From positions 1,116,001 through 1,180,000 of the forward strand of contig NZ_CP023667.1 of assembly GCF_002443155.1 (NCBI RefSeq): a DNA stretch of 64,000 bases. The letters are read 5' to 3'. Source of the DNA: Alcaligenes faecalis. Lineage in GTDB: Bacteria > Pseudomonadota > Gammaproteobacteria > Burkholderiales > Burkholderiaceae_B. Below, one piece after another: positions 16,242 through 25,800 of the stretch (the stretch's first letter is position 1; each line of letters begins with the position of its first letter). The notes below the pieces were generated by a model, which was given only the letters and a program-made list of their open reading frames with translations, was not told the DNA's origin and ran no database searches. The position numbers and the translations under genes are program-made.

Positions 16242-16917
16242 CGGCCTTCAAGGTCTGCAAGTTCAACAGCGTGAACTTGCCGTCATCGCGCCATCCACCG
16301 GTGTCGATGAAATACACGTTACCCAACTGCGCCATCTTGCTCACGGTCATGTGACCATGCACGATGGCGCGAACACTGCGGACAGGCTGCTTGTATCCAG
16401 TGCGGTAGCGGTCGATAGACCAAAGGCAGGTATCTTCGTCCTCGGCGCTGAAGCGGTGCTCGTATAAGGCCCGCCAGTCGTCATATGGGAAGTCGGCATG
16501 GATGATGCCCACTGGCCCATTTGCTGTGTCTACTTCAATCGCCAAGGGCAGTTCACGCAGGCTTTGTGCAATACGCTGCTGCATCAGCTCGTCTAGGCTG
16601 TCGAGCCATTTCCCGCCATGTGCGGCATGGTCAATATCTGGCAGTGGATCACCCAATGCCCTGCGCCATGTCATCAGGTCATGATTGCCACAGACTGAAT
16701 AAAACCAAGGTTGCGCAAGCCATTCCAGCACCAGGGCTGACTCAGGCCCTCGGTCTACCAGATCACCAACGGCGAACAGCCGGTCATGCACCGGTGAAAA
16801 CCGTATCTTGCGCAGCGCAGTATCCAGCTTGCTGAAACAGCCGTGAATGTCGCCAACCGCGAAGTCTCGTCCCTGTGTATTCAGGCTGAAGCGGCGCAGA
16901 CGTAACGTGTCTTGCAT
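16234..16917 (-). CDS. Calcineurin-like metallophosphatase (phage lambda PP/PrpA type)
   Basis: A 227-residue Ser/Thr protein phosphatase-like enzyme. All the metal-site blocks are present: VGDIHG (near 21-26), VGDLVDRG (near 50-57), CGNHDL (near 75-80), a later HADFPYDD and VHGHMTVS. Bacterial and phage members dephosphorylate proteins or act on nucleotides. The gene runs against the phage genes and converges with the lipoprotein gene, so it has its own promoter near the right-hand structured repeat. It looks like an accessory (moron) gene. The substrate is unknown. Confidence 0.88.
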   Translation of the reverse strand: MQDTLRLRRFSLNTQGRDFAVGDIHGCFSKLDTALRKIRFSPVHDRLFAVGDLVDRGPESALVLEWLAQPWFYSVCGNHDLMTWRRALGDPLPDIDHAAHGGKWLDSLDELMQQRIAQSLRELPLAIEVDTANGPVGIIHADFPYDDWRALYEHRFSAEDEDTCLWSIDRYRTGYKQPVRSVRAIVHGHMTVSKMAQLGNVYFIDTGGWRDDGKFTLLNLQTLKAVS

Positions 16918-16967
16918 TGTCTGTCGTCGGAGAGAACATAACAGAGCAACTTACCTAGACTGCGTGC

Positions 16968-17123
16968 GCCATGTCAAGGACGGGCACGGAAGCCGCAGCC
17001 CGGCTTGCCGGGACCGGGTGAGTACGCGGCGTAGCGAATCCTTGACGCACCTCGGATAAGGCACGCTGTTGGTAGGGTTGCAGGGGCTTTTGACCCTGAA
17101 ACCCTGCCAAGCGGTGAGCGTGG
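16968..17123 (+). repeat. Hairpin-rich 157-bp repeat, right copy
   Basis: Second copy of 3853-4009 in the same orientation. The outer stem GTCAAGGA/TCCTTGAC and the CCCGGC-TT-GCCGGG hairpin are intact. The second hairpin carries one mismatch (GTACGCGG against GTACCCGG) and the third is degraded. The unit between the copies is about 13.1 kb and includes all phage genes. Confidence 0.85.
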
Positions 17124-17303
17124 ACTGCAACAAACGGCATGGCCAAAGATGCAAAAAGTTTCATTTGGATGTATAAACACATGCTCATATACACAGATGG
17201 TAAGGGCATTGCTCCCAAATAGCTGAGTTATAGTCGAATCGTATATATCAGTGTTTTCTTTATCTCAATCATAATTTTGTCGCATAACTTTAGAGAATAA
17301 TTA

Positions 17304-18098
17304 ATGGCTAGATATATTAGCAAAGAGATATTATGTGAGGCATACACTCACTTAAACATTGATCGCTATCACACAGCAGATGCACGTGAGAAGTTAAAAA
17401 ATCAATTACTGCCTTTTTTTGAGGAACGGGCTAAGTTTTTGCTTGGTGATGACGTTCAGATAGAGGTGATCTTCGAAACTGGCAGCCTAATTACCAAGTT
17501 GCGAGTAGTTGGATGTGCAGGAGCGGTTTTTCTTGGTGCTTATGGGGATTTTCGAGAGTCGGTTGCTCATTTAACTCGTGATGTTGCCTTACTGGCTGAG
17601 TCAGCGAACTTGGAGGTGCTTTTTCGTACCAAGACACAGTACTGTGATCGAGTAAATATAGAAAAAAGAAAAGGGGTTTTTGGTAGAGTTGATGAACTCT
17701 TAAACAAACTCGATAGAATTGCAAATGAAATTTCCTCCCAAACCGTACCCAGCAGCACTAAAGCTGCCGGAGAGGCAGAACAAAAAGTAGACGCGCTTGT
17801 TGACTGGAACAAGCGCGTAGAAGAATTGTTTTCCAAACTGGACAGTCCCCAAACGAAAGCGTGCGTAGCACAGGGCTTACTTGATGAGCTAAGCAAAATT
17901 CCGAACCAGTTTGGCTGGAATCATCTGCTGTCTTCTTCTGGAATTCGTGGCGCTTCTGCGCGGAGCGATGCCAACTTACTCGGCAAACTTAGTGGAACAA
18001 ACACTCGGCTAAAAGTTACTGTGTCTTCCATAAAAAAAGATTTAGAGACTAGGATTAAGCATGCAGAAAGCGACATTGAAAGTAAAAATAAATCTTAG
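17304..18098 (+). CDS. AT-rich cargo gene of unknown function next to attR
   Basis: A 264-residue soluble protein. Residues 50-105 (IEVIFETGSLITKLRVVG...FLGAYGDFRESVAHL) form a compact conserved-looking block, followed by EKRKGVFGRVDELLNKLDRI and a helical, possibly coiled-coil C-terminus. I do not recognise a family. Its base composition is markedly more AT-rich than the phage core, so it is a recent acquisition. The slot between the phage end and attR is a usual place for defence or fitness genes. No partner gene is adjacent. Confidence 0.65.
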   Translation: MARYISKEILCEAYTHLNIDRYHTADAREKLKNQLLPFFEERAKFLLGDDVQIEVIFETGSLITKLRVVGCAGAVFLGAYGDFRESVAHLTRDVALLAESANLEVLFRTKTQYCDRVNIEKRKGVFGRVDELLNKLDRIANEISSQTVPSSTKAAGEAEQKVDALVDWNKRVEELFSKLDSPQTKACVAQGLLDELSKIPNQFGWNHLLSSSGIRGASARSDANLLGKLSGTNTRLKVTVSSIKKDLETRIKHAESDIESKNKS

Positions 18099-18161
18099 AG
18101 TTATTATTTGCTCTAATCTAAAATGATCCAAGAAAGGCATCAGATTTAGACGCCATTTAAC

Positions 18162-18219
18162 GTGTCAACCAAGCGTCAACCGCATAGCAAAACATAGCGC
18201 ATGCATAGCGGTTGACGGA
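18162..18219 (+). other. Putative integrase arm-type sites, right
   Basis: GTGTCAACCAAGCGTCAAC (18162-18180) matches the left arm site with one change, and an inverted GTTGAC lies at 18211-18216. They sit 60-115 bp inside attR. The role is inferred from symmetry with the left end. Confidence 0.5.
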
Positions 18220-18275
18220 TGACCTAACTGTTTGATTGAAAAGACAAAGCTCCATCAATGCGTTGCCATCAAACT

Positions 18276-18322
18276 GAATCATAATCCGCAGGTCCCCTGT
18301 TCGAATCAGGGATGCGCCACCA
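18276..18322 (+). repeat. attR: 47-bp direct repeat of the tRNA 3' end
   Basis: Identical to 3553-3599 but without the tRNA 5' half, so it is a tRNA remnant marking the right border of the element. Confidence 0.93.
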
Positions 18323-18330
18323 AGATTTAA

Positions 18331-18360
18331 GCGGCTCACAGCAATGTGAGCCGCTTTTTC
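18331..18360 (+). terminator. Rho-independent terminator, original tRNA terminator
   Basis: GCGGCTCACA and TGTGAGCCGC pair around GCAA and are followed by TTTTTC. It lies just beyond attR, so before integration it would have ended the tRNA transcript. Confidence 0.85.
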
Positions 18361-18397
18361 TTTGCTCCGCAGTTTTGGGCCTGCTCCGCAAAATCTA

Positions 18398-19703
18398 GGC
18401 TCTACCCCATAAGCGGGGGATGCGCATTCACTAGACACGGTTGATCACACCGCTCCACCCGCACTGAGCCAAGACTCTCATGCGGTAATTCTCAAAGTTC
18501 CTGACCCCATACGCACGGCGTGAGAGCATTTCCATCTTGGTGTGGAAGCCTTCAGTAATGCCGTTGGACTTGGTGAATCGCCACATCCTGACGATGGGTT
18601 CGAGCCATGATTTTAATGTGGCGGCCAGCGCCCTGGCCGGGCTCTGCTCAAACTGCTCAATCAACGCCAGGAATTGGGGCATCATCTTTTGAGCCCTCTT
18701 TCTTTTCAAGCTCTTCATCACCAAGAATCCATTTAACTGCTGCTTGGCGAAGTACAGCGCCCGCAGCACCGGCTCCTGAGCCAAGTACTGATGCAGATTC
18801 TCCTTCTGCATGGCGGTCAGCTTCCAATGGTGACGGCGCATCAGGCTGAGCAACCCCCGGTTCTTGCGACCCTGGGGGTCATACTGCTGCCACAGCTTCA
18901 GGAAGTGCTGGTTCACCAGGCGCACGACATGGAAACGGTCAGCCACGATGATGGCATTGGGGAAGTACTGCTGAGCGATCCGGCGATACGTCTCGGACAG
19001 ATCCATCACGATCACCCGCACATTCTCCTTACCCGGCAAGCGTTTCAAATAGCTGCGCAAACTCGCCTCTGAGCGGCCCAACACGACATCGAATACTTTG
19101 TGATTCTTCAGGTCGACCAGCGTGGTGGCGTAACCGCGTTTGCGAGTGAAGAAGTGTTCATCAATCCCAAGCACCTGCGGGCAGCTGCGCCCAGAGAGCT
19201 CCGACACGCGTCGCTTGATGAACGACTGATACCAGCGCTCCACCGTCGCACTACCGACGCGGTGCGTATGGGTCAGCTTGCGCTGACTCACGCCACCCTC
19301 GTGGGCCTCAAAGACCTCCAACCGATACGTCTCGGTCGAACGTAGCCGGGGCAGAATCCCGGCGAAACGGTGGCGAAAATACCGGTTGCAGTCGGTGCAG
19401 TGGTACTTGGGAACGCGCAGGTGCAGCACGACCAGCTTATTGCCCTGTCGCGTGTGCTTGAGCGTGCGTTGATGAGTCGCCTTGATGCGCACTTGGTTGC
19501 CTGCGCAATGCAAGCAGGCGGGCCGCTTACGCGGCCGCGCCCATACATGAATATCCTTTGTTCGTTTGACAGCCTGGACCACCAGCCCAGGGATCCCTAG
19601 GATAGAATCGATTGGGGACATCGGCATTGCTTCCGTTAGACAGGTTCTTCGCAAAAACAAGTCTAGCGAATGTCGATCGTCCCCCTTTTTATGATGTAGA
19701 GCC
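18398..19703 (-). mobile_element. ISL3-family insertion sequence
   Basis: About 1.3 kb with imperfect terminal inverted repeats. The left end reads GGCTCTACCCCATA and the right end, on the opposite strand, GGCTCTACATCATA; both lead into a G-run and an ATTC(A/G)CTAGAC block. It encodes one transposase. The 8 bases outside each end (AAAATCTA left, GTTTTTTG right) do not match, so no target duplication is visible, which suggests later rearrangement or a slightly misplaced boundary. Confidence 0.82.
18431..19627 (-). CDS. ISL3-family transposase
   Basis: A 398-residue DDE transposase. The N-terminal part has zinc-binding cysteines (CLHC, then KYHCTDCNRYF), the centre has a helix-turn-helix region (SQRKLTHTHRVGSATVERW), and the catalytic blocks include VLGIDEHFFTRKRGYAT, VIVMDLSETYR, VADRFHVVRL and the late NGITEGFHTKMEM. 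ATG at 19627 is chosen because CGGAAG lies just before it. The frame is intact, so the element may still be active. Confidence 0.93.
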   Translation of the reverse strand: MPMSPIDSILGIPGLVVQAVKRTKDIHVWARPRKRPACLHCAGNQVRIKATHQRTLKHTRQGNKLVVLHLRVPKYHCTDCNRYFRHRFAGILPRLRSTETYRLEVFEAHEGGVSQRKLTHTHRVGSATVERWYQSFIKRRVSELSGRSCPQVLGIDEHFFTRKRGYATTLVDLKNHKVFDVVLGRSEASLRSYLKRLPGKENVRVIVMDLSETYRRIAQQYFPNAIIVADRFHVVRLVNQHFLKLWQQYDPQGRKNRGLLSLMRRHHWKLTAMQKENLHQYLAQEPVLRALYFAKQQLNGFLVMKSLKRKRAQKMMPQFLALIEQFEQSPARALAATLKSWLEPIVRMWRFTKSNGITEGFHTKMEMLSRRAYGVRNFENYRMRVLAQCGWSGVINRV

Positions 19704-19876
19704 GTTTTTTGTCGTCTGGATTAGAGCAAGAGCCTGCTAGGGGAGGGGCTGTGTTGTTTAGTCGATGGCTTGGCTGGCAAAAAGAAACGTGATTGATGTC
19801 AGCGTACACCAATGATTTTTCTAAATGGGCCAATGGTCATCTATGTAGGATAGGCAGCAGCCCAATTCACTCTGCT

Positions 19877-19905
19877 AAAAGGAGCGCGGTAGGCGCTCCT
19901 TTTGT
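19877..19905 (-). terminator. Terminator downstream of the LysR gene
   Basis: AAAAGGAGCGC and GCGCTCCTTTT form a nearly perfect hairpin with T-runs on both strands. It lies about 85 bases past the LysR stop codon and could work in both directions. Confidence 0.7.
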
Positions 19906-19989
19906 GTTTCTAATGACTTGAGAGGCTACCCTAAAATCGGCATGGACCTGAGCGGTGCGTTCCGGCTGCTGGCTTGCTTAATTAACAGC

Positions 19990-21039
19990 TCAGGGCAGGG
20001 TCGCTACTTCCGGAATGCACTTGCCGATTTCGATGGCCTGCAAATCATCGGCGCTGGTCCGCCTTTTCAGCTCAGGAGGTGCTGCAGCGACCGACGCCTG
20101 CTCGTCCTTCTGCATCAACGGGCAATACGCCGACATATAGTCAATTTCCAGGTTAAGGCGTTCGAGCAAAAAGTCTACAAATACCCTTACCTTCGGAGAC
20201 TGTCCGTGACCTCTTGGAAATACGGCATTCAATGTGTATTCGCCACCGCTCCAGCCTGCCAGGACCCGCTTGACTAGTCCGTGCTCGACATATGATTTGA
20301 CCATCACATCCGCACCGATGATCAGACCCTCTCCACATAAAAGAGCGCCTTTCCAGGCCGCCGGATCATTGGCAACCAGAATAGGATTGATGGGAAACGC
20401 ACGTTTTCCAGTGCCGTCGTCCAGTGTCCATTGATAGTCATTGCCATTGCGGTTCTTGCTCATCGCGATAGTGCGGTGATGCCAAAGCTCATCAGGATGT
20501 GAGGGCTCGCCGTATCGAGTGATATACGCATTGCCCGCAAATACCTGTGTGGTCAGGACCCCCAGCTTGCGTGCGACCAGGGTGGAGTCGGGTAGATCGC
20601 CAATGCGCAGGGCCAGATCAATCTCATTGTCGATCAGATCGACCTGCTCGTTATTTAGCAGCATTTCAACGCGCACTTCAGGGTAGCGCATATGGAACTC
20701 GCCTAATAACGGAGCGATTTTGTCGATACCGATGGAGTAGGGGGCAGAAAACCGTAGCCAACCTCGCGGCCCGGCCTGCAACTGGCCGACGGCGCTTTCA
20801 GCTTCGTTCAGTTCGCGTGCAATGCGTTGCGCATATTCCACGTAAACGTTGCCCGCCTCTGTCAAACCCAGACGGCGTGTAGTGCGATGCAATAACTGCA
20901 CGCCCAGCCTGGCTTCAAGCTCCTGCACTTTACGGCTGACCGTTGTTTTGGGCAGGCGCAGGGCCTTGGCCGCTCCGATAAAACTGCCGTGCTCGACTAC
21001 CTTGCCGAAGATAAGTGTGTCATTCAGATCGTGAGACAT
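19990..21039 (-). CDS. LysR-family regulator beside an RND pump
   Basis: A 349-residue LysR-type regulator. The N-terminal winged helix is clear (GSFIGAAKALRLPKTTVSRKVQELEARLGVQLLHRTTRRLGLT), followed by an effector-binding domain and a C-terminal extension of about 40 residues past the usual length. It is transcribed away from the RND operon across a 0.5-kb region, the arrangement of MexT and mexEF-oprN, so it very likely controls that pump. Whether it activates or represses cannot be read here. Confidence 0.88.
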   Translation of the reverse strand: MSHDLNDTLIFGKVVEHGSFIGAAKALRLPKTTVSRKVQELEARLGVQLLHRTTRRLGLTEAGNVYVEYAQRIARELNEAESAVGQLQAGPRGWLRFSAPYSIGIDKIAPLLGEFHMRYPEVRVEMLLNNEQVDLIDNEIDLALRIGDLPDSTLVARKLGVLTTQVFAGNAYITRYGEPSHPDELWHHRTIAMSKNRNGNDYQWTLDDGTGKRAFPINPILVANDPAAWKGALLCGEGLIIGADVMVKSYVEHGLVKRVLAGWSGGEYTLNAVFPRGHGQSPKVRVFVDFLLERLNLEIDYMSAYCPLMQKDEQASVAAAPPELKRRTSADDLQAIEIGKCIPEVATLP

Positions 21040-21535
21040 GGGAATTGAATCCGAGAAAAACGCCTATATTAGCCCACCTGAAGGACAATCTTTCCCTTAA
21101 TTCATGACTAATCAATTCAGTTGTTCACTTGTAGAGTATCAACCTGGATGCAGGGAAGTGCCCGAATGAGTTGCCCGTCATTGTCCAAGAGGCTGTCAAC
21201 GCCACGGGAAGAGTTCACTTAAGCCTGCTGAAAAACTTTTCATCATTAAAAATATATTCAGGTTTAACAGGGGGTTATGTGAAAGCAGAACATCGTATCC
21301 GGCAGGTGGGGGCCGGGCCATTTATCGTGCAATCCGGAGCTTGGCTACCCGTTCCCCAATTCTCCTATCGCTACCTGGCTGAGGCTCAATGTCCCACTGC
21401 TGGGAGAAACTATCCCAGCAGAGGGACAATCGAAAACGGGATAATCCTGCCGCTGACTCCTGGTAGATCTACGCCTGCGCCACTGCCACCGATTCGTCGC
21501 CTTATTCCTTCTGCTTTAAACAGGATGTCGCCTTG
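21040..21535. other. Divergent control region of LysR gene and RND operon
   Basis: A 496-bp stretch without a convincing gene. It must hold both promoters and the LysR sites. I cannot point to one clear T-N11-A operator or -35/-10 pair, and a small frame in the right half has no ribosome site or recognisable product. Confidence 0.5.
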
Positions 21536-22762
21536 ATGTCTCATCACACTCGCTCCATTAATTTCGTCACACGGTCTCGTCGATGGCTTGCTCCTGCCTC
21601 CCTGGTCTTGTCGGCTGTTTTGCTGACGGCTTGTTATAGCCAGGCAGCATCTGATCAAGCCATGCCTGCTCCGTCTGTCAGCATCATGTCGGTAGCGGCT
21701 CAACCGATTCAGCCATGGGAGGGATTCACCGGCAGGGTGGCAGCAGTTGACTCTGTGGAACTGCGCGCGCGCGTCAGTGGCTACATTGATCATGTCGCTT
21801 TCACGGAAGGGCAAACTGTCAGCAAAGGGGATCTTCTGTTTGTGATTGATGCACGGCCATATCGTGCGGCCTTGGATCAGGCTCAGGCAGAACTGGCGCG
21901 TGCACGCAGTAATGCGCAGTTTGCGGTGACGCAGCAACGGCGGGCTAAAGTGCTGGTGCAGTCCAAGGCGATTTCTCGTGAAGAGTTCGATAGCCGCAAT
22001 GCGTCGGCCTCACAGGCCTTGGCGGCTGTCCGTGCTGCTGAGGCCACGGTGGCGGCGGCGTCGCTGGATTTGCAATATACCGAAGTGCGTTCGCCAATCA
22101 CAGGCCGTGCCAGCCGTGCTTTCCTGACGACGGGTAATCTGGCCCAAGCCAACCAGACGGTTTTGACGACGGTAGTGTCTCAGGACCCTGTGCATGTGCT
22201 GTTTGACGTGGACGAGAGTACATGGCTGCGCTATGCACGCCAAGCTCGGGACGGGCAACGCAGCACGACACAAAGCCCTGTTCAAGTTGGGCTGGCCTCG
22301 GATGAGATGTATCCGCATGCGGGCTATGTGGACTTTATTGATAACCATGTTGACCCCGCTACGGGCACCTTGCGGGCCAGAGCTGTGTTGCCTAACCCGG
22401 ATGGCGTACTGACCCCTGGCCTGTTTGCTCGTGTGCAGTTAGGGGGTAGCCAAGCGTACACAGCCATGTTGATCGATGAGAAGGCGGTACTGACGGATCA
22501 AGACCGTAAGTATGTGTTGATCGTAGATCAGGACAACCGTGTTCAGCGGCGTGATATTGCGCTGGGGCCCATTGTTCAGGGACTGCGCGTGATCAAGAAG
22601 GGGCTGGCTGAAGGCGACCGAGTTGTTGTCAGCGGTCATCAAAAAGTTCCCATGCCCGGCATGGCGGTGTCGCCGACTTTGGTCGATTCGCCTGCTGTGG
22701 CCCAGCTTCTCGGCACGCCCGTGCCGCAAGCCGCCTCCGCACTCGCGGTGATGCCTGGCTGA
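21536..22762 (+). CDS. RND efflux periplasmic adaptor (MexE/AcrA type)
   Basis: A 408-residue membrane fusion protein that links the RND pump to the outer-membrane channel. A lipoprotein signal (SAVLLTAC) is followed by the lipoyl/barrel block GFTGRVAAVDSVELRARVSGYI, the coiled-coil hairpin near residues 100-175 (ARARSNAQFAVTQQRRAKVL), the second lipoyl half YTEVRSPITGRASRAFLTTG and the C-terminal barrel. ATG at 21536 is chosen over TTG 21533. It is the first gene of a three-gene operon with the pump and the channel. Confidence 0.92.
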   Translation: MSHHTRSINFVTRSRRWLAPASLVLSAVLLTACYSQAASDQAMPAPSVSIMSVAAQPIQPWEGFTGRVAAVDSVELRARVSGYIDHVAFTEGQTVSKGDLLFVIDARPYRAALDQAQAELARARSNAQFAVTQQRRAKVLVQSKAISREEFDSRNASASQALAAVRAAEATVAAASLDLQYTEVRSPITGRASRAFLTTGNLAQANQTVLTTVVSQDPVHVLFDVDESTWLRYARQARDGQRSTTQSPVQVGLASDEMYPHAGYVDFIDNHVDPATGTLRARAVLPNPDGVLTPGLFARVQLGGSQAYTAMLIDEKAVLTDQDRKYVLIVDQDNRVQRRDIALGPIVQGLRVIKKGLAEGDRVVVSGHQKVPMPGMAVSPTLVDSPAVAQLLGTPVPQAASALAVMPG

Positions 22763-22823
22763 TTCACGTTCTCTTATGAGGTCGGCACATCGTTCAATGG
22801 CTGCCGATGCACAGGACATTTTC

Positions 22824-25800
22824 ATGAATTTTTCAAAATTTTTCATCGATAGGCCGATTTTTGCGGCTGTCATGTCGATCGTGATATTTATCGGCGGGCT
22901 CATTGCGATTCCCTCCCTGCCAATCAGTGAGTATCCGGAAGTCGTGCCACCGGCCGTGATGGTGCGCACTGTCTATCCTGGCGCCAATCCCAAGGTGATT
23001 GCGGAAACAGTCGCGACGCCTTTGGAGGAAGCTATTAACGGCGTGGAAAACATGATGTACATGAAGTCGGTGGCGGGTTCGGACGGTGTATTGCAAATGA
23101 CCGTTACCTTCGAACCCGGCACAGACCCGGATGATGCCGCTGTCAAGGTGCAGAACCGGGTTGCCCAGGCTCAGGCACGTTTGCCCGAGGATGTACGCCG
23201 GCAAGGGGTGACGGTTCAAAAGCAGTCGCCCGTATTTTTGATGGTGGTTCATTTGACCGCCGAAGACGATCGTTATGACACCTTGTACTTGCGTAACTAC
23301 ATGCGCCTGCATGTTAAGGACGCAATGGCGCGCATACCGGGGGTGGGGGATGCTCAGCAGTTTGGCGGGGGCGACTATGCCATGCGTATCTGGTTGGACC
23401 CGGACAAAGTGGCTGCGCGTGGTTTGACGGCCAGCGATGTTCTGCGTGCCGTACGTGAACAGAATATTCAGGTGTCGGCTGGTCAGCTAGGTGCCGAACC
23501 TATGCCAAATCCCAGTGATTTCTTATTGCCGATCAATGCCAAAGGCCGTTTAGAAAGCGTGGAGGAGTTCGGCGATATTGTGTTGAAGAGCGGTGCGGCT
23601 GGCGAGATTGTGCGACTGGCGGATGTAGCCCGGATTGAGTTGGCGGCGGGCGATTACACCTTGCGAGCACGTTTGGATGGCAAGAGCGCGTCAGCCATTG
23701 GTATTTTTCAGGCCCCGGGCGCTAATGCCCTGGAAATTCGCGATGCAGTTGTAGCCAAAATGGAAGATATCCGCCAGAAGTTGCCGCCGGGCATTGAGAT
23801 CCAGTCCATTTATGACACCACGGTCTTTGTGCGTGATTCCATCAAATCCGTAATCACTACCTTGCTGGAGGCCGTGCTATTGGTGATTTTGGTTGTGATC
23901 CTGTTCTTGCAGACCTGGCGTGCCTCCATCATTCCTTTGCTGGCGGTTCCGGTGTCTATCATCGGCACGTTTGCGGTGCTGCATGTATTGGGATTTTCAA
24001 TCAATACCCTGACGCTGTTCGGTTTGGTCCTGGCGATCGGTATTGTGGTGGACGACGCCATTGTGGTGGTGGAAAACGTTGAGCGCCATATCGAGAATGG
24101 CGAACCTCCCTTGCAGGCTGCCCATCTGGCAATGCGGGAAGTTTCAGGTCCGATTATCGCCATCACACTGGTGTTGTGCGCCGTATTCATTCCTATGGCT
24201 TTTCTGGATGGAGTCATTGGCGAGTTCTATAAGCAGTTTGCTGTGGCCATTGCTATTTCTGTGGCGATTTCGGGCTTGAACTCCTTGACCTTGTCTCCCG
24301 CGTTGGCGGCGCGATTACTCAAGCCGCATGACGCTCCCAAAGATGCCCTGACCCGTGGTATCGATCGGGCTTTTGGCTGGTTGTTTGTTCCTTTTAACCG
24401 CATGTTTCAGCGTAGCGCTGAGCGCTATCAAAGCAGCATTGGCCGTGTATTGGGCCGTCGTGGTGTAGTGATGGTGGTGTATGTGGGTTTGTTGGCTGCA
24501 ACGGGCTTGATGTTCAATCTCGTGCCGTCTGGTTTTATCCCCGTTCAAGACAAGCAATACTTGATTGCGGGCGTCAAGATGCCCGAGGGGGCGTCTATTG
24601 AACGCACCGATGTGGTCCTCAAGCGTATGACTGAGATCGCCATGAAGGTTGATGGTGTGTCCAACGAAATCGCATTTCCAGGCCTGAATCCATTGCAGTT
24701 CACCAATACGCCTAATAATGGTGTGGTGTTCTATGTGTTGGAGCCATTTTCCGAGCGTAGTCGCAGCGCAGAGGATATTTCTGCAGAGCTGAATCAAAAG
24801 TTTGCTGAGATTCAAGAAGGTCTGGCTTTTGCTTTTATGCCGCCTCCTATTCAAGGTTTGGGTAATGGGTCTGGCTGGTCCCTGTTTATTCAGGATCGAG
24901 AGCAACTGGGCTACGGATCGTTGCAGCAGGCGGTTCAGGCTTTCCAGGGGGCTGTGGTCCAGACGCCGGGAATGGCTTATCCCATCAGCAGCTATCAGGC
25001 GAATGTCCCTCAATTGGATGCGGTGGTCGATCGTATTAAGGCCAAGGCGCAAGGCGTACCGCTGACCGAGCTGTTTGATACTTTGCAAACGTATTTGGGC
25101 TCGTCTTACGTCAATGACTTCAATATGTTTGGCCGAACCTGGCAAGTAATCGCCCAGGCTGATGGCGCTTTTCGTGCCAGTACTGAAGATATTAGCCGCT
25201 TGCGCACTCGCAATGATCAGGGCGAGATGGTCCCGATTGGCTCGCTATTGCAGGTTCAAAGTACGTATGGCCCCGATCCGGTTATTCGCTTTAATGGCTA
25301 TCCTGCGGCTGATTTGTTGGGCGATGCGGATCCGCGTGTCTTGTCGTCAGGTCAGGCGATGGCGTATGTCGAGCAGTTGGCAAGTCAGGTCCTGCCGGCA
25401 GGCATGGGGATTGGGTGGAGTGACCTGAGTTATCAGCAGGCCAACCAAAGTGGTGCTGCCATGATCGTGTTTCCTATGGCGGTCTTGTTGGTTTTTCTGG
25501 TTCTGGCCGCTTTGTACGAGAGCTGGACATTGCCCTTGGCGGTCATTCTGATTGTGCCGATGTGCCTGTTGGCGGCTTTGTTTGGCGTGTGGTTAACGAA
25601 CGGCGATAACAACGTATTTGTTCAGGTCGGACTGGTTGTATTGATGGGTCTGGCCTGTAAAAACGCGATTTTGATTATCGAGTTCGCTCGTGAGTTGGAG
25701 CAGGAAGGCTTGGATATTGTGCATGCTGCCTTGCAGGCTTGCCGTCTGCGTCTGCGTCCTATTGTGATGACGTCCATTGCGTTCTGTGCCGGTGTGGCGC

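Larger units (their letters stand above)
3553..18322. mobile_element. Integrated filamentous phage (inovirus) element with its own integrase and accessory genes
   Basis: A 14.8 kb element bounded by 47-bp att repeats at a tRNA gene. It holds a tyrosine integrase, a repressor, the complete core gene order of a filamentous phage (about 8.57-15.56 kb), and accessory genes on both sides. The core genes are tightly packed with ATGA overlaps. Accessory genes differ in composition, with the right-end gene clearly AT-rich. Most known inoviruses integrate through host XerCD at dif or through a transposase-like enzyme; integrase-bearing ones exist but are less usual. Frames of all core genes are intact, so the phage may be functional. 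Total size is about twice a typical 6-8 kb inovirus because of the cargo. Confidence 0.92.

Noticed and set aside
18276..18322. A second tRNA gene
   Set aside because: Only the 3' part from the anticodon stem is present; there is no 5' acceptor strand or D arm, so it is the attR remnant.
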